Positions 46,505 to 57,874 of a stretch of DNA of 64,000 bases are shown in pieces (the stretch's first letter is position 1; the number at the start of each line of letters is the position of its first letter). The notes under the pieces are model-generated. The model saw only the letters and a list, made by a program, of their open reading frames with translations, was not told where the DNA came from and searched no databases. The stretch is from contig JAAOOA010000399.1 of NCBI GenBank assembly GCA_012861695.1, positions 14,367,248 to 14,431,247 on the forward strand, read 5' to 3'. The position numbers were made by a program, and so were the translations under genes. This DNA comes from Trematomus loennbergii. Lineage: Eukaryota; Chordata; Actinopteri; Perciformes; Nototheniidae.

Positions 46505-49500
46505 AAGTCTTGTTCATAACCAACAAGCTAATTTGACTCTAATTGACATGAACAGGTTCCCTATTCTAAAGTTGCCTCCTCTTCACACTTTGTAAATACA
46601 TTATAGCACACAACTACTGAAATGAACCTCAACAGTACATGAACAAAGTAGGCTCACGTTGAAATATCTGTTTTATTAATGAAGCACGAGATAGTGCATC
46701 GGCAAGAACATGATCGGCCCCCTTTTTATGACTTATGTCAAGGTTGTAGTTCTGGACAATCAATGACCAACGCATAAGGCGTTGATTGTGGTTGTACATC
46801 CTTGCAAGAAAAACCAGGGGATTGTGATCAGTGTATACCTTAATAGGTTTTACACTGGAGCCAAGATACACCTCAAAGTGCTGCAAGGCAAACAATAGAG
46901 CTAAAGCTTCTTTTTCAATCGTAGAGTACTTCAACTGATGTTTGTTAAACTTTCGGGAGTAGTAACTCACGGGGTGATGGATGGCCTGTGCATCTTCTTG
47001 TAGAAGAACAGCCCCAGTCCCAACTCCACTGGCATCGACCTCGAGCTTGAATGACTTCGAAAAGTCTGGTGCAGAAAGAACAGGAGTGCAACACAGAATA
47101 CCTTTAAGGCTCTCAAATGACTGTTGACACTCACCGGACCAAACGAAAGGCTTTGAGGGACTGGTCAGCGTAGTGAGCGGGGCCGCCACCGAGGAGAAGT
47201 TTCTGCAGAAACGGCGATAGTACCCTGCCATTCCTAGGAAGCGGCGAAGTTCCCTTCTGGTGGATGGCACTGGGAGGGAGGCAATTCCCTGATCTTTGCA
47301 TCATCAGGGCAAACCTGCCCTCGACCAACCTGCTGACCAAGGTAGAGAACGGTACCTTTTCCAAACTCACATTTGGCAAGGTATAACGTTAGGGATGCGG
47401 CCGACAAGCACTTAAAAACTTCTCTTAAGGTAGACACGTGGCTAGCCCAGTCATTAGAATAGAAAACAATGTCGTCCAGATATGCCTTACAGTTTGGAAT
47501 ATGTCCTAATACAAGATTTACAAGCCTCTGAAAGGTGGCAGGTGCGTTACACATACCGAAAGGCATCACAGTGTACTGAAGGAAGCTGTCAGGGGTCACA
47601 CGGCTGAGATATCGGAAGCACGCTGTGTTAAAGGAACTTGCCAGCATCCCTTTAACATGTCCAGCTTACTGACAAATTGTGCAGGACCGATTTCATCGAT
47701 GCAGTCATCAATGAGCGGTAACGGGTGTGCATCGGGGACAGTGACAGCATTAACCTTGCGAAAGTCAGTGCAGAATCTGGGACTTCCATCTGACTTTGTG
47801 TCTAGCACACAAGGGGAACTCCATGAACTGGAACTAGGCCTTGCAAATCCGTTTTTAAGTAGATACTCAACTTCCCTTTTCATAACCTCTCTTAACTGGG
47901 TTAACCCTATACGCACGCTGTTTGATGGGCAAAGGGTTGGTTAAGACCACATCATGAGCTAGGACAGAAGTGTGTGAGGGAGTGTCATTAAAAAGACATG
48001 CAAAGTCAAATATCAGCTTCTGTATATCACTTTCTTGGTTATCAGGGAGATGAGACAAGTAATTGGGCAAATCAGCCAATACCTCAGTATTGCTTAGTCT
48101 TGCCCCTGTGGTGTTGCACTGCGCATCACCAACTCATCCTCATTTGAGCTCACCCTCGAAACTGAAGCCATAGGAGAGACGGTTGTCCCCACCTGGTGAG
48201 CTTTGGAAGACTCGTTTTGGTCATCCCTGGAGCAGTACTTCTTCAGCATGTTGATATGACACACTCTGGTAGGACGTCTGCGGTCAGGTGTTTGAATGAC
48301 GTAGTTTGTTTCACCGAGCTTCTTATCTACAACATAAGGACCAGAACATTTAGTAGACAGAGCAGAACCAGGTACAGGCAATAGAACCAACACCTTGTCA
48401 CCTGGCTGAAATAAGCGCGCTACCGCCTTCTGGTCGTAGCGTTTCTTCATCTTCCCCTGGGTAGAGGTCAGAGCTTCCCTAGCCAAGGAGCAAGCACGAT
48501 GTAGACCAGGGGTGCCCAATACGTCGATTGCAATCGACCGGTCGATGGCAAGGGTAGTGTGGGTAGATCGCATGGCAGTGAAAAAAAAAGAAGAACAAAA
48601 AAAAGAAAAAACTTACTATGGCATTTGCCACTGATTGATGTACAGGTAAGCCAGTCTGAGTTGTATTGTGCCATACGGGTTCATGCAGTTATGAGGGGGC
48701 CTCACCTCCTCATCTGAAGCGCAAATGCTGGCGCACTATTATACGCTTATGCGGCGCATTTGTGTAAGTGCGCCACAGTTTATCCGTCGTTTAGTCTCCC
48801 CCCCCCCCGCTCAAGACACAGATTGGGCAGGGGTGGCCTTGTAGGTAGATCATTTGGGCGTGGTCATTTTAATAGTAGCTCCCAAGCTGAAAAAGTGTGG
48901 GCACCCCTGATGTAGACGATCCCTAAGTTTGGCGACATACTCCGGGATACTGCAAACTTTTTTCGTTGGCATGATCAAATGCTCTTTAAGAACTCTTAGA
49001 GGACCTCTGACCTCATGTCCAAACACTAGCTCAGCAGGACTAAAACCTAGAGACTCCTGAACAGCTTCACAGGCAGCAAATAACACTAAAGGAACACCGT
49101 CATCCCAATCTTTATGAGACTCGTGGCAATGTTTTCTTAACATGCATTGCATAGTCTGGTGAAACCTCTCTAATGCCCCCTGACTTTCAGGATGATATGG
49201 GCTGGATGTCACATGCTTGATACCTAAGGTGTCAAGTACCCGGGCAAACACTTTAGACATGAAGTTGGTACCTTGGTCTGTTTGAACTACCTTCATGGAG
49301 AAAAACTTCAGAAGTGCCTTGGTGATGACCGGGGCAGTGATTTTCCGTAGTGGGATGGCTTCTGGGAACCTAGTGGCACACATGACAGTTAAGAGAAACT
49401 GGTTTCCAGTTTTAGTTTTGGCAAGGGTCCCACACAATCCACAATCACCCTATCAAATGGCTCTCCCATTACTGGAATGGAATGAGAGGAGCAGGGTGAA

Positions 49501-49942
49501 TCACCTGATTCGGTTTACCAGCAACTTGGCACACATGACATGTTCGACAATAAATAACTACATCAGACTTGAGTCCTGGCTAAAATAAATGTTTTAAAAC
49601 TCTTTCATACGTTTTTGTTACCCCCATGCGACCTGACCACGGATGATCATGAGCCAAGGACATCACCTGAGAACGATAGGCTGTTGGCACAACAACCTGA
49701 TAAATTGCAAAGGAGTCTGACTCCTCACAGGCATCACTAATCCAGCGACGCATTAATAGGCCATCTTCCATAATGTAGGCCATCTTCTTTGACTTGGCCT
49801 CTTCCTGACTGATAACAGAAGAGAGACATTTAGAAAGTGTTTCATCACTTAACTGGGCTGCCATGAATTCTTCCCGAGTGGCAGGCAGTTGTACAAGCTC
49901 TGAGCTGTTACTGGGTGATCCAGCACCAGCAGACCGGGTCAG
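46505..49942 (-). pseudogene. Gmr1-like pol fragment, unit D
   Basis: Integrase 49580-49864 and 48918-49437, tail 48094-48498, RT 47234-48079 in three overlapping frames, RNase H 46629-47270 (213 codons with LEVDASGVGTGAVL and YTDHNPLVFL). Frameshifts lie at about 47287, 47600, 47890 and 49410. Confidence 0.85.
48507..48909. mobile_element. hAT MITE in integrase, unit D
   Basis: 403 bp, ATGTAGAC duplications at 48499-48506 and 48910-48917. Confidence 0.9.
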
Positions 49943-50562
49943 TTTGTCTGTAGCCTACACACAAACTGAAAGATTGACAATAACGTTTTTATTTTTTATT
50001 TGACAGGGACAGTGCACATTGATTAACATTTCTGTAAATGCGCCAGAGTTAGCCAACAGGCTATTTTTCATCTGCAGTCCATGGACAGATGTTGAAAGTC
50101 ATCCTAAAAAAAAAATGTCACTTCAAATGACAGGTAAATACAATCAGTAAAACAACATTCAACATAGATGCTTATATTATGATAAAAGCATATATAAAAA
50201 CATAAAAACAAAAATACATATTCACAAAGCAGACAGATAGCAACAGGTCAAGGCACATGTGTACAAACAGAGCGTTGTAAAGTGCAGATTGTGTCAGTGT
50301 TGACAGAGCTGATTTTCCACTAACCATGTTTTTAAATTAGATTTGAATAAACTGCATGTGTTTTGTTCTCTAATCGTTACAGGGATTGAATTCCACTGTT
50401 GCACAGCTTTAAAAGAAAATGAATATTGGCTGAATGAACTCTTAATGGAACAACGTAATCTCCTCTTGTTGCAGCTCTTGTTGACCTATAATTATAGGTG
50501 TGCGTATGGTGATAAAATGTCTGAGCGGAGGTGAGGTAAGTTGACTTTGACTTGACTTTCAA
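49943..50562 (-). mobile_element. L2-like LINE 3' end, unit D
   Basis: The C-terminal tail frame is broken by a small deletion near 50442 (TTCC lost), leaving the 61-codon ORF 50377-50562. Confidence 0.75.
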
Positions 50563-50648
50563 AGCTAAAATATAGTTTGTCTAATATTAACGTCTAATAT
50601 TTGAGTAAATGCGTGTTGTAAACTGTAACGTTCTTCTTGGTTATAACT

Positions 50649-50720
50649 GGGGATGTAGCTCAGTGGTAGAGCGCATGCTTTGCATGTATGAGGCCCCGGG
50701 TTCAATCCCCGGCATCTCCA
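50649..50720 (+). tRNA. tRNA-Ala (TGC), unit D
   Basis: 72 nt, intact, as the other copies. Confidence 0.95.
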
Positions 50721-50817
50721 CTCCTTTTGAAGTGGTTCAATCCGATGGGATTTGGTTTGGGAACCGGTACAAGTCCCAAATGCAGAACAAATCATTATCA
50801 CCACAGACCTGTGACAG

Positions 50818-51222
50818 ATCGCGGATACAAGCGGCCGAGATGGGTTTTCTCCGCAGGGTGGCTGGCGTCTCCCTTAGGAATAAGGTGAGAAGTTCAGTCA
50901 TCCGGGAGGGACTCGGAGTTGAACCGCCCCTCCTGCACGTCGAAAGGAGCCAGTTGAGGTGGTTCAGGCACCTACCTAGTAAGGATGCCACCTGGGCGCC
51001 TCCCTAGGGAGGGGTTCCAGGCGCGTCCAGCTGGGAAGAGACCGAGGGGTAGACCTAGGACCATGTGGAGGGACTATATCTCTTCGCTGGCCTGGGAGCG
51101 CCTTGGGATCCCCCAGTCAAAGCTGGTTGATGTGGCCAGGGAAAGGAAAGTTTGGGGCTCTCTGCTGGAACTGCTACCTCCGCGACCCGACCACGGATAA
51201 GCGGGAGAAGATGGATGGATGG
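50818..51222 (+). mobile_element. RTE/Rex3-like 3' fragment, unit D
   Basis: 405 bp, duplications ACCTGTGACAG (50807-50817, 51223-51233), GATGGATGG tail. The C-terminal RT frame is intact from 50985 to 51200 (GRPRTMWRDYISSLAW). Confidence 0.75.
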
Positions 51223-51285
51223 ACCTGTGACAGTGATACCTATGGAAGCCTGTTTGCGCCACCGGAAAAAAAAAAAATCCTGTAA

Positions 51286-51603
51286 GTCAATATATTGACT
51301 TACTATCTCAATATATTCACTTACTATCTCAATATATTGACTTACTATCTCAATATATTGACTTAGCTATCTCAATATATTGACTTACTATCTCAATATA
51401 TTGACTTAGCTATCTCAATATATTGACTTACTATCTCAATATATTGACTTGGCTATCTCAATATATTGACTTACTATCTCAATATATTGACTTACTATCT
51501 CAATATATTGACTTGGCTATCTCAATATATTGACTTCCTATCTCAATAGATTGACTTCCTATCTCAATATATTGACTTGGCTATCTCAATATATTGACTT
51601 AGA
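51286..51603. repeat. palindromic satellite, unit E first block
   Basis: About fifteen units, the longest block in the window. Confidence 0.9.
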
Positions 51604-51995
51604 ATATAGAATAAGGCACATAGACATCAATGTTCATCATATAACCGGTACAACTTTATATTAAGTTACACAAATTAACCATCAACTAGTTGTTAATTAA
51701 CATGCATATTAGCAGTATATTGGCTCTTTATTAGCCATTATAAAACACTTATTAATGCCTTATTCTACATGACTATATTCTACAAGTAATAGGCCATTAG
51801 TTGAGAGTTTTTCCTTGGGATCCCCCAGTCAAAGCTGATTGATGTGTCCAGGGAAAGGAAAGTTTGGGGCTCTCTGCTGGAACTGCTACCTCCGTGACCC
51901 GACCACGGATAAGCGGGAGAAGATGGATGTATGGACCTGTGACAGTGATACCTATGGAAGCCTGTTTGCGCCACAGGAAAAAAAAAAAATCCTGT

Positions 51996-52144
51996 AAGTC
52001 AATATATTGACTTACTATCTCAATATATTGACTTAGCTATCTCAATATATTGACTTACTATCTCAATATATTGACTTAGCTATCTCAATATATTGACTTA
52101 CTATCTCAATATATTGACTTAGCTATCTCAATATATTGACTTAG
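51996..52144. repeat. palindromic satellite, unit E second block
   Basis: About seven units, arising from the partial duplication. Confidence 0.9.
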
Positions 52145-52500
52145 AATATAGAATAAGGCACATAGACATCAATGTTCATCATATAACCGGTACAACTTTA
52201 TATTAAGGTACACAAATTAACCATCAACTAGTTGTTAATTAACATGCATATTAGCAGTATATTGGCTCTTTATTAGTCATTATAAAACACGTATTAATGC
52301 CTTATTCTACATGACTATATTCTACAAGTAATAGGCCATTAGTTGAGAGTTTTTCCTCAATAACCCTCTAATTAGTCCTTATTTATTGCAAGTAAGGAAG
52401 TTGTTGTACATGAGCTTTGGTCTTAATATGCTCTCCTCAATATGTCTAAATAACAAAATTGGTATTTCTATCTAAGAATATATTCCCTATTTTAAAGTAA
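52145..52500. repeat. AT-rich block, unit E
   Basis: Near-copy of 25776-26135. An incomplete copy precedes it at 51604-51813. Confidence 0.75.
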
Positions 52501-52623
52501 AGTCTTGTTCATAACCAACAAGCTAATTTGACTCTAATTGACCTGAACAGGTTCCCTATTCTAAAGTTGCCTCCTCTTCACACTTTGTAAATACATTATA
52601 GCACACAACTACTGAAATGAACC

Positions 52624-53946
52624 TCAACAGTACATGAACAAAGTAGGCTCACGTTGAAATATCTGTTTTATTAATGAAGCACGAGATAGTGCATCGGCAA
52701 GAACATGATCGGCCCCCTTTTTATGACTTATGTCAAGGTTGTAGTTCTGGACAATCAATGACCAACGCATAAGGCGTTGATTGTGGTTGTACATCCTTGC
52801 AAGAAAAACCAGGGGATTGTGATCAGTGTATACCTTAATAGGTTTTACACTGGAGCCAAGATACACCTCAAAGTGCTGCAAGGCAAACAATAGAGCTAAA
52901 GCTTCTTTTTCAATCGTAGAGTACTTCAACTGATGTTTGTTAAACTTTCGGGAGTAGTAACTCACGGGGTGATCAATGGCCTGTGCATCTTCTTGTAGAA
53001 GAACAGCCCCAGTCCCAACTCCACTGGCATCGACCTCGAGCTTGAATGGCTTCGAAAAGTCTGGTGCAGAAAGAACAGGAGTGCAACACAGAATACCTTT
53101 AAGGCTCTCAAATGACTGTTGACAGTCACCAGACCAAACGAAAGGCTTTGAGGGACTGGTCAACGTAGTGAGCGGGGCCGCCACCGAGGAGAAGTTTCTG
53201 CAGAAACTGCGATAGTACCCTGCCATTCCTAGGAAGCGGCGAAGTTCCCTTCTGGTGATGCACTGGGAGGGAGGCAATTCCCCTGATCTTGCATCATCAG
53301 GGCAAACCTGCCCTCGACCAACCTGCTGACCAAGGTAGAGAACGGTACCTTTTCCAAACTCACATTTGGCAAGGTATATCGTTAGGGATGCGGCCGACAA
53401 GCACTTAAAAACTTCTCTTAAGGTAGACACGTGGCTAGCCCAGTCATTAGAATAGAAAACAATGTCGTCCAGATATGCCTTACAGTTTGGAATATGTCCT
53501 AATACAAGATTTACAAGCCTCTGAAAGGTGGCAGGTGCGTTACATATACCGAAAGGCATCACAGTGTACTGAAGGAAGCTGTCAGGGGTCACACAGGCTG
53601 AGATATCGGAAGCACGCTGTGTTAAAGGAACTTGCCAGCATCCCTTTAACATGTCCAGCTTACTGACAAATTGTGCAGGACCGATTTCATCGATGCAGTC
53701 ATCAATGAGCGGTAACGGGTGTGCATCGGGGACAGTGACAGCATTAACCTTGCGAAAGTCAGTGCAGAATCTGGGACTTCCATCTGACTTTGTGTCTAGC
53801 ACACAAGGGGAACTCCATGAACTGGAACTAGGCCTTGCAAATCCGTTTTTAAGTAGATACTCAACTTCCCTTTTCATAACCTCTCTCTTAACTGGGTTAA
53901 CCCTATACGCACGCTGTTTGATGGGCAAAGGGTTGGTTAAGACCAC
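52624..53946 (-). pseudogene. Gmr1-like reverse transcriptase-RNase H (440 codons)
   Basis: Continuous from an internal Met to the stop. RT palm: first catalytic Asp in SKLDMLKGCW (D98), then PFGICNAPATFQ and YLDD (158-161), followed by the thumb/connection (RRFLGMAGYYR). RNase H: LEVDASGVGTGAVLLQ, the TIEKEALALLFAL glutamate and VYTDHNPLVFL. It copies element RNA into DNA in the virus-like particle. A small compensated frame disturbance lies around 53262-53300 (PDDARSGELPPSQCITRRELRR against the PDDAKIRAIASLPVPSTRRELRR of other copies). Confidence 0.85.
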
Positions 53947-54502
53947 ATCATGAGCTAGGACAGAAGTGTGTGAGGGAGTGTCATTAAAAAGACATGCAAA
54001 GTCAAATATCAGCTTCTGGATATCACTTTCTTGGTTATCAGGAGATGAGACAAGTAATTGGGCAAATCAGCCGATACCTCAGTATTGCTTAGTCTTGCCC
54101 CCTGTGGTGTTGCACTGCGCATCACCAACTCATCCTCATTTGAGCTCACCCTCGAAACTGAAGCCATAGGAGAGACGGTTGTCCCCACCTGGTGAGCTTT
54201 GGAAGACTCGTTTTGGTCATCCCTGGAGCAGTACTTCTTCAGCATGTTGATATGACACACTCTGGTAGGACGTCTGCGGTCAGGTGTTTGAATGACGTAG
54301 TTTGTTTCACCGAGCTTCTTATCTACAACATAAGGACCAGAACATTTAGTAGACAGAGCAGAACCAGGTACAGGCAATAGAACCAACACCTTGTCACCTG
54401 GCTGAAACAAGCGCGCTACCGCCTTCTGGTCGTAGCGTTTCTTCATCTTCCCCTGTGTAGAGGTCAGAGCTTCCCTAGCCAAGAAGCAAGCACGATGTAG
54501 AC

Positions 54503-54904
54503 CAGGGGTGCCCAATACGTCGATTGCAATCGACCGGTCGATGGCAAGGGTAGTGTGGGTAGATCGCATGGCAGTGAAAAAAAAGAAGAACAAAAAAAGA
54601 AAAAAACTTACTATGGCATTTGCCACTTGATTGATGTACAGGTAAGCCAGTCTGAGTTGTATTGTGCCATACGGGTTCATGCAGTTATGAGGGGGCCTCA
54701 CCTCCTCATCTGAAGCGCAAATGCGGCGCACTATTATACGCTTATGCGGCGCAATTAGTGTAAGCGCGCCACAGTTTATCCGTCGTTTAGTCCCCCCCCC
54801 CCCGCTCAAGACACAGATTGGGCAGGGGCGGCCCTGTAGGTAGATCATTTGGGCGTGGTCATTTTAATAGTAGCTCCCAAGCTGAAAAAGTGTGGGCACC
54901 CCTG
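54503..54904. mobile_element. hAT MITE in integrase, unit E
   Basis: 402 bp, ATGTAGAC duplications at 54495-54502 and 54905-54912. The 279-codon ORF 54009-54848 reads through it by chance. Confidence 0.9.
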
Positions 54905-55863
54905 ATGTAGACGATCCCTAAGTTTGGCGACATACTCCGGGATACTGCAAACTTTTTCGTTGGCATGATCAAATGCTCTTTAAGAACTCTTAGAGGACCT
55001 CTGACCTCATGTCCAAACACTAGCTCAGCAGGACTAAAACCTAGAGACTCCTGAACAGCTTCACAGGCAGCAAATAACACTAAAGGAACACCGTCATCCC
55101 AATCTTTATGAGACTCGTGGCAATGTTTTCTTAACATGCATTGCATAGTCTGGTGAAACCTCTCTAATGCCCCCTGACTTTCAGGATGATATGGGCTGGA
55201 TGTCACATGCTTGATACCTAAGGTGTCAAGTACCCGGGCAAACACTTTAGACATGAAGTTGGTACCTTGGTCTGTTTGAACTACCTTCATGGAGAAAAAC
55301 TTCAGAAGTGCCTTGGTGATGACCGGGGCAGTGATTTTCCGTAGTGGGATGGCTTCTGGGAACCTAGTGGAGGCACACATGACAGTTAAGAGAAACTGGT
55401 TTCCAGTTTTAGTTTTTGGCAAGGGTCCCACACAATCCACAATCACCCTATCAAATGGCTCTCCCATTACTGGAATGGGAATGAGAGGAGCAGGGTGAAT
55501 CACCTGATTCGGTTTACCAGCAACTTGGCACACATGACATGTTCGACAATAAATAACTACATCAGACTTGAGTCCTGGCCAAAATAAATGTTTTAAAACT
55601 CTTTCATACGTTTTTGTTACCCCCATGCGACCTGACCACGGATGATCATGAGCCAAGGACATCACCTGAGAACGATAGGCTGTTGGCACAACAACCTGAT
55701 AAATTGCAAAGGAGTCTGACTCCTCACAGGCATCACTAATCCAGCGACGCATTAATAGGCCATCTTCCATAATGTAGGCCATCTTCTTTGACTTGGCCTC
55801 TTCCTGACTGATAACAGAAGAGAGACATTTAGAAAGTGTTTCATCACTTAACTGGGCTGCCAT
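54859..55863 (-). pseudogene. Gmr1-like integrase (N-terminal and catalytic part)
   Basis: 334 codons. The zinc-binding N-terminal region is at residues ~71-113 (AHDHPWSGRMGV … TCHVCQ): Cys109 and Cys112 are present, but the second His of the usual GH-x-G is Arg79. The catalytic triad is Asp143 (VDCVGP), Asp198 (TDQGTNF) and Glu234 (ALERFH), with 35 residues between the last two, as in DD35E integrases. The frame is cut by the hAT MITE, after which the GPY/F-like tail resumes (54009-54494). Confidence 0.85.
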
Positions 55864-55938
55864 GAATTCTTCCCGAGTGGCAGGCAGTACAAGCTCTGAG
55901 CTGTTACTGGGTGATCCAGCACCAGCAGACCGGGTCAG

Positions 55939-56562
55939 TTTGTCTGTAGCCTACACACAAACTGAAAGATTGACAATAACGTTTTTTTTTTTTTATTTGA
56001 CAGGGACAGTGCACATTGATTAACATTTCTGTAAATGCGCCAGAGTTAGCCAACAGGCTATTTTTCATCTGCAGTCCATGGACAGATGTTGAAAGTCATC
56101 CTAAAAAAAAATGTCACTTCAAATGACAGGTAAATACAATCAGTAAAACAACATTCAACATAGATGCTTATATTATGATAAAAGCATATATAAAAACATA
56201 AAAACAAAAATACATATTCACAAAGCAGACAGATAGCAACAGGTCAAGGCACATGTGTACAAACAGAGCGTTGTAAAGTGCAGATTGTGTCAGTGTTGAC
56301 AGAGCTGATTTTCCACTAACTATGTTTTTAAATTAGATTTGAATAAACTGCATGTGTTTTGTTCTCTAATCGTTACAGGGATTGAGTTCCACTGTTGCAC
56401 AGCTTTAAAAGAAAATGAATATTGGCTGAATGAACTCTTCCTTAATGGAACAACGTAATCTCCTCTTGTTGCAGCTCTTGTTGACCTATAGTTATAGGTG
56501 TGCGTATGGTGATACAATGTCTGAGCGGAGGTGAGGTAAGTTGACTTTGACTTGACTTTCAA
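55939..56562 (-). mobile_element. L2-like LINE 3' end, unit E
   Basis: Minus ORF 56320-56562 is the RT C-terminal tail, cut ten codons early because CCATG is CTATG here. Confidence 0.75.
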
Positions 56563-56648
56563 AGCTAAAATATAGTTTGTCTAATATTAACGTCTAATAT
56601 TTGAGTAAATGCGTGTTGTAAACTGTAACGTTCTTCTTGGTTATAACT

Positions 56649-56720
56649 GGGGATGTAGCTCAGTGGTAGAGCGCATGCTTTGCATGTATGAGGCCCCGGG
56701 TTCAATCCCCGGCATCTCCA
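56649..56720 (+). tRNA. tRNA-Ala (TGC), unit E
   Basis: 72 nt, intact, as the other copies. Confidence 0.95.
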
Positions 56721-56817
56721 CTCATTTTGAAGTGGTTCAATCCGATGGGATTTGGTTTGGGAACCGGTACAAGTCCCAAATGCAGAACAAATCATTATCA
56801 CCACAGACCTGTGACAG

Positions 56818-57222
56818 ATCGCGGATACAAGCGGCCGAGATGGGTTTTCTCCGCAGGGTGGCTGGCGTCTCCCTTAGGAATAAGGTGAGAAGTTCAGTCA
56901 TCCGGGAGGGACTCGGAGTTGAACCGCCCCTCCTGCACGTCGAAAGGAGCCAGTTGAGGTGGTTCAGGCACCTACCTAGTAAGGATGCCACCTGGGCGCC
57001 TCCCTAGGGAGGGGTTCCAGGCGCGTCCAGCTGGGAAGAGACCGAGGGGTAGACCTAGGACCATGTGGAGGGACTATATCTCTTCGCTGGCCTGGGAGCG
57101 CCTTGGGATCCCCCAGTCAAAGCTGGTTGATGTGTCCAGGGAAAGGAAAGTTTGGGGCTCTCTGCTGGAACTGCTACCTCCGCGACCCGACCACGGATAA
57201 GCGGGAGAAGATGGATGGATGG
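56818..57222 (+). mobile_element. RTE/Rex3-like 3' fragment, unit E
   Basis: 405 bp with duplications ACCTGTGACAG (56807-56817, 57223-57233). Confidence 0.75.
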
Positions 57223-57282
57223 ACCTGTGACAGTGATACTATGGAAGCCTGTTTGCGCCACAGGAAAAAAAAAAAATCCTGT

Positions 57283-57513
57283 AAGTCAATATATTGACTT
57301 ACTATCTCAAATATTCACTTACTATCTCAATATATTGACTTACTATCTCAATATATTGACTTGGCTATCTCAATATATTGACTTACTATCTCAATATATT
57401 GACTTAGCTATCTCAATATATTGACTTACTATCTCAATATATTGACTTAGCTATCTCAATATATTGACTTACTATCTCAATATATTGATTTAGCTATCTC
57501 AATATATTGACTT
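57283..57513. repeat. palindromic satellite, unit F
   Basis: About eleven units of the TCAATATATTGA repeat. Confidence 0.9.
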
Positions 57514-57874
57514 AGAATATAGAATAAGGCACATAGACATCAATGTTCATCATATAACCGGTACAACTTTATATTAAGGTACACAAATTAACCATCAACT
57601 AGTTGTTAATTAACATGCATATTAGCAGTATATTGGCTCTTTATTAGTCATTATAAAACACGTATTAATGCCTTATTCTACATGACTATATTCTACAAGT
57701 AATAGGCCATTAGTTGAGAGTTTTTCCTCAATAACCCTCTAATTAGTCCTTATTTATTGCAAGTAAGGAAGTTGTTGTACATGAGCTTTGGTCTTAATAT
57801 GCTCTCCTCAATATGTCTAAATAACTAAAAATTAGGTATTTCTATCTAAGAATATATTCCCTATTTTAAAGTAA
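57514..57874. repeat. AT-rich block, unit F
   Basis: Near-copy of 25776-26135. Confidence 0.75.

Larger units (their letters stand above)
46123..51285. repeat. array unit D (5.2 kb)
   Basis: Standard order. It is the shortest unit because the satellite has collapsed. Confidence 0.9.
52501..55938 (-). pseudogene. Gmr1-like pol fragment, unit E (best preserved)
   Basis: Only the hAT MITE and few frameshifts interrupt it. The plus-to-minus reading gives integrase first (54913-55863), its tail (54009-54494), then RT-RNase H (52624-53946). It starts abruptly at 55938 within a spacer upstream of integrase; no gag or protease is present. Standard gypsy elements place integrase last. The copia-like order is the hallmark described for Gmr1 of cod and its relatives in deuterostomes. 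Confidence 0.85.
51286..57282. repeat. array unit E (6.0 kb) with partial internal duplication
   Basis: After a first satellite (51286-51603) and part of the AT-rich block (to about 51813), the sequence jumps back into the RTE 3' end (TTGGGATCCCCCAG, 51814-51955) and repeats the satellite (51996-52144) and the full AT-rich block (52145-52500). The rest is standard. Confidence 0.9.

Noticed and set aside
54009..54848. 279-codon ORF as a single protein
   Set aside because: It joins the integrase tail to hAT MITE sequence by read-through; the MITE borders and 8-bp duplications explain it.
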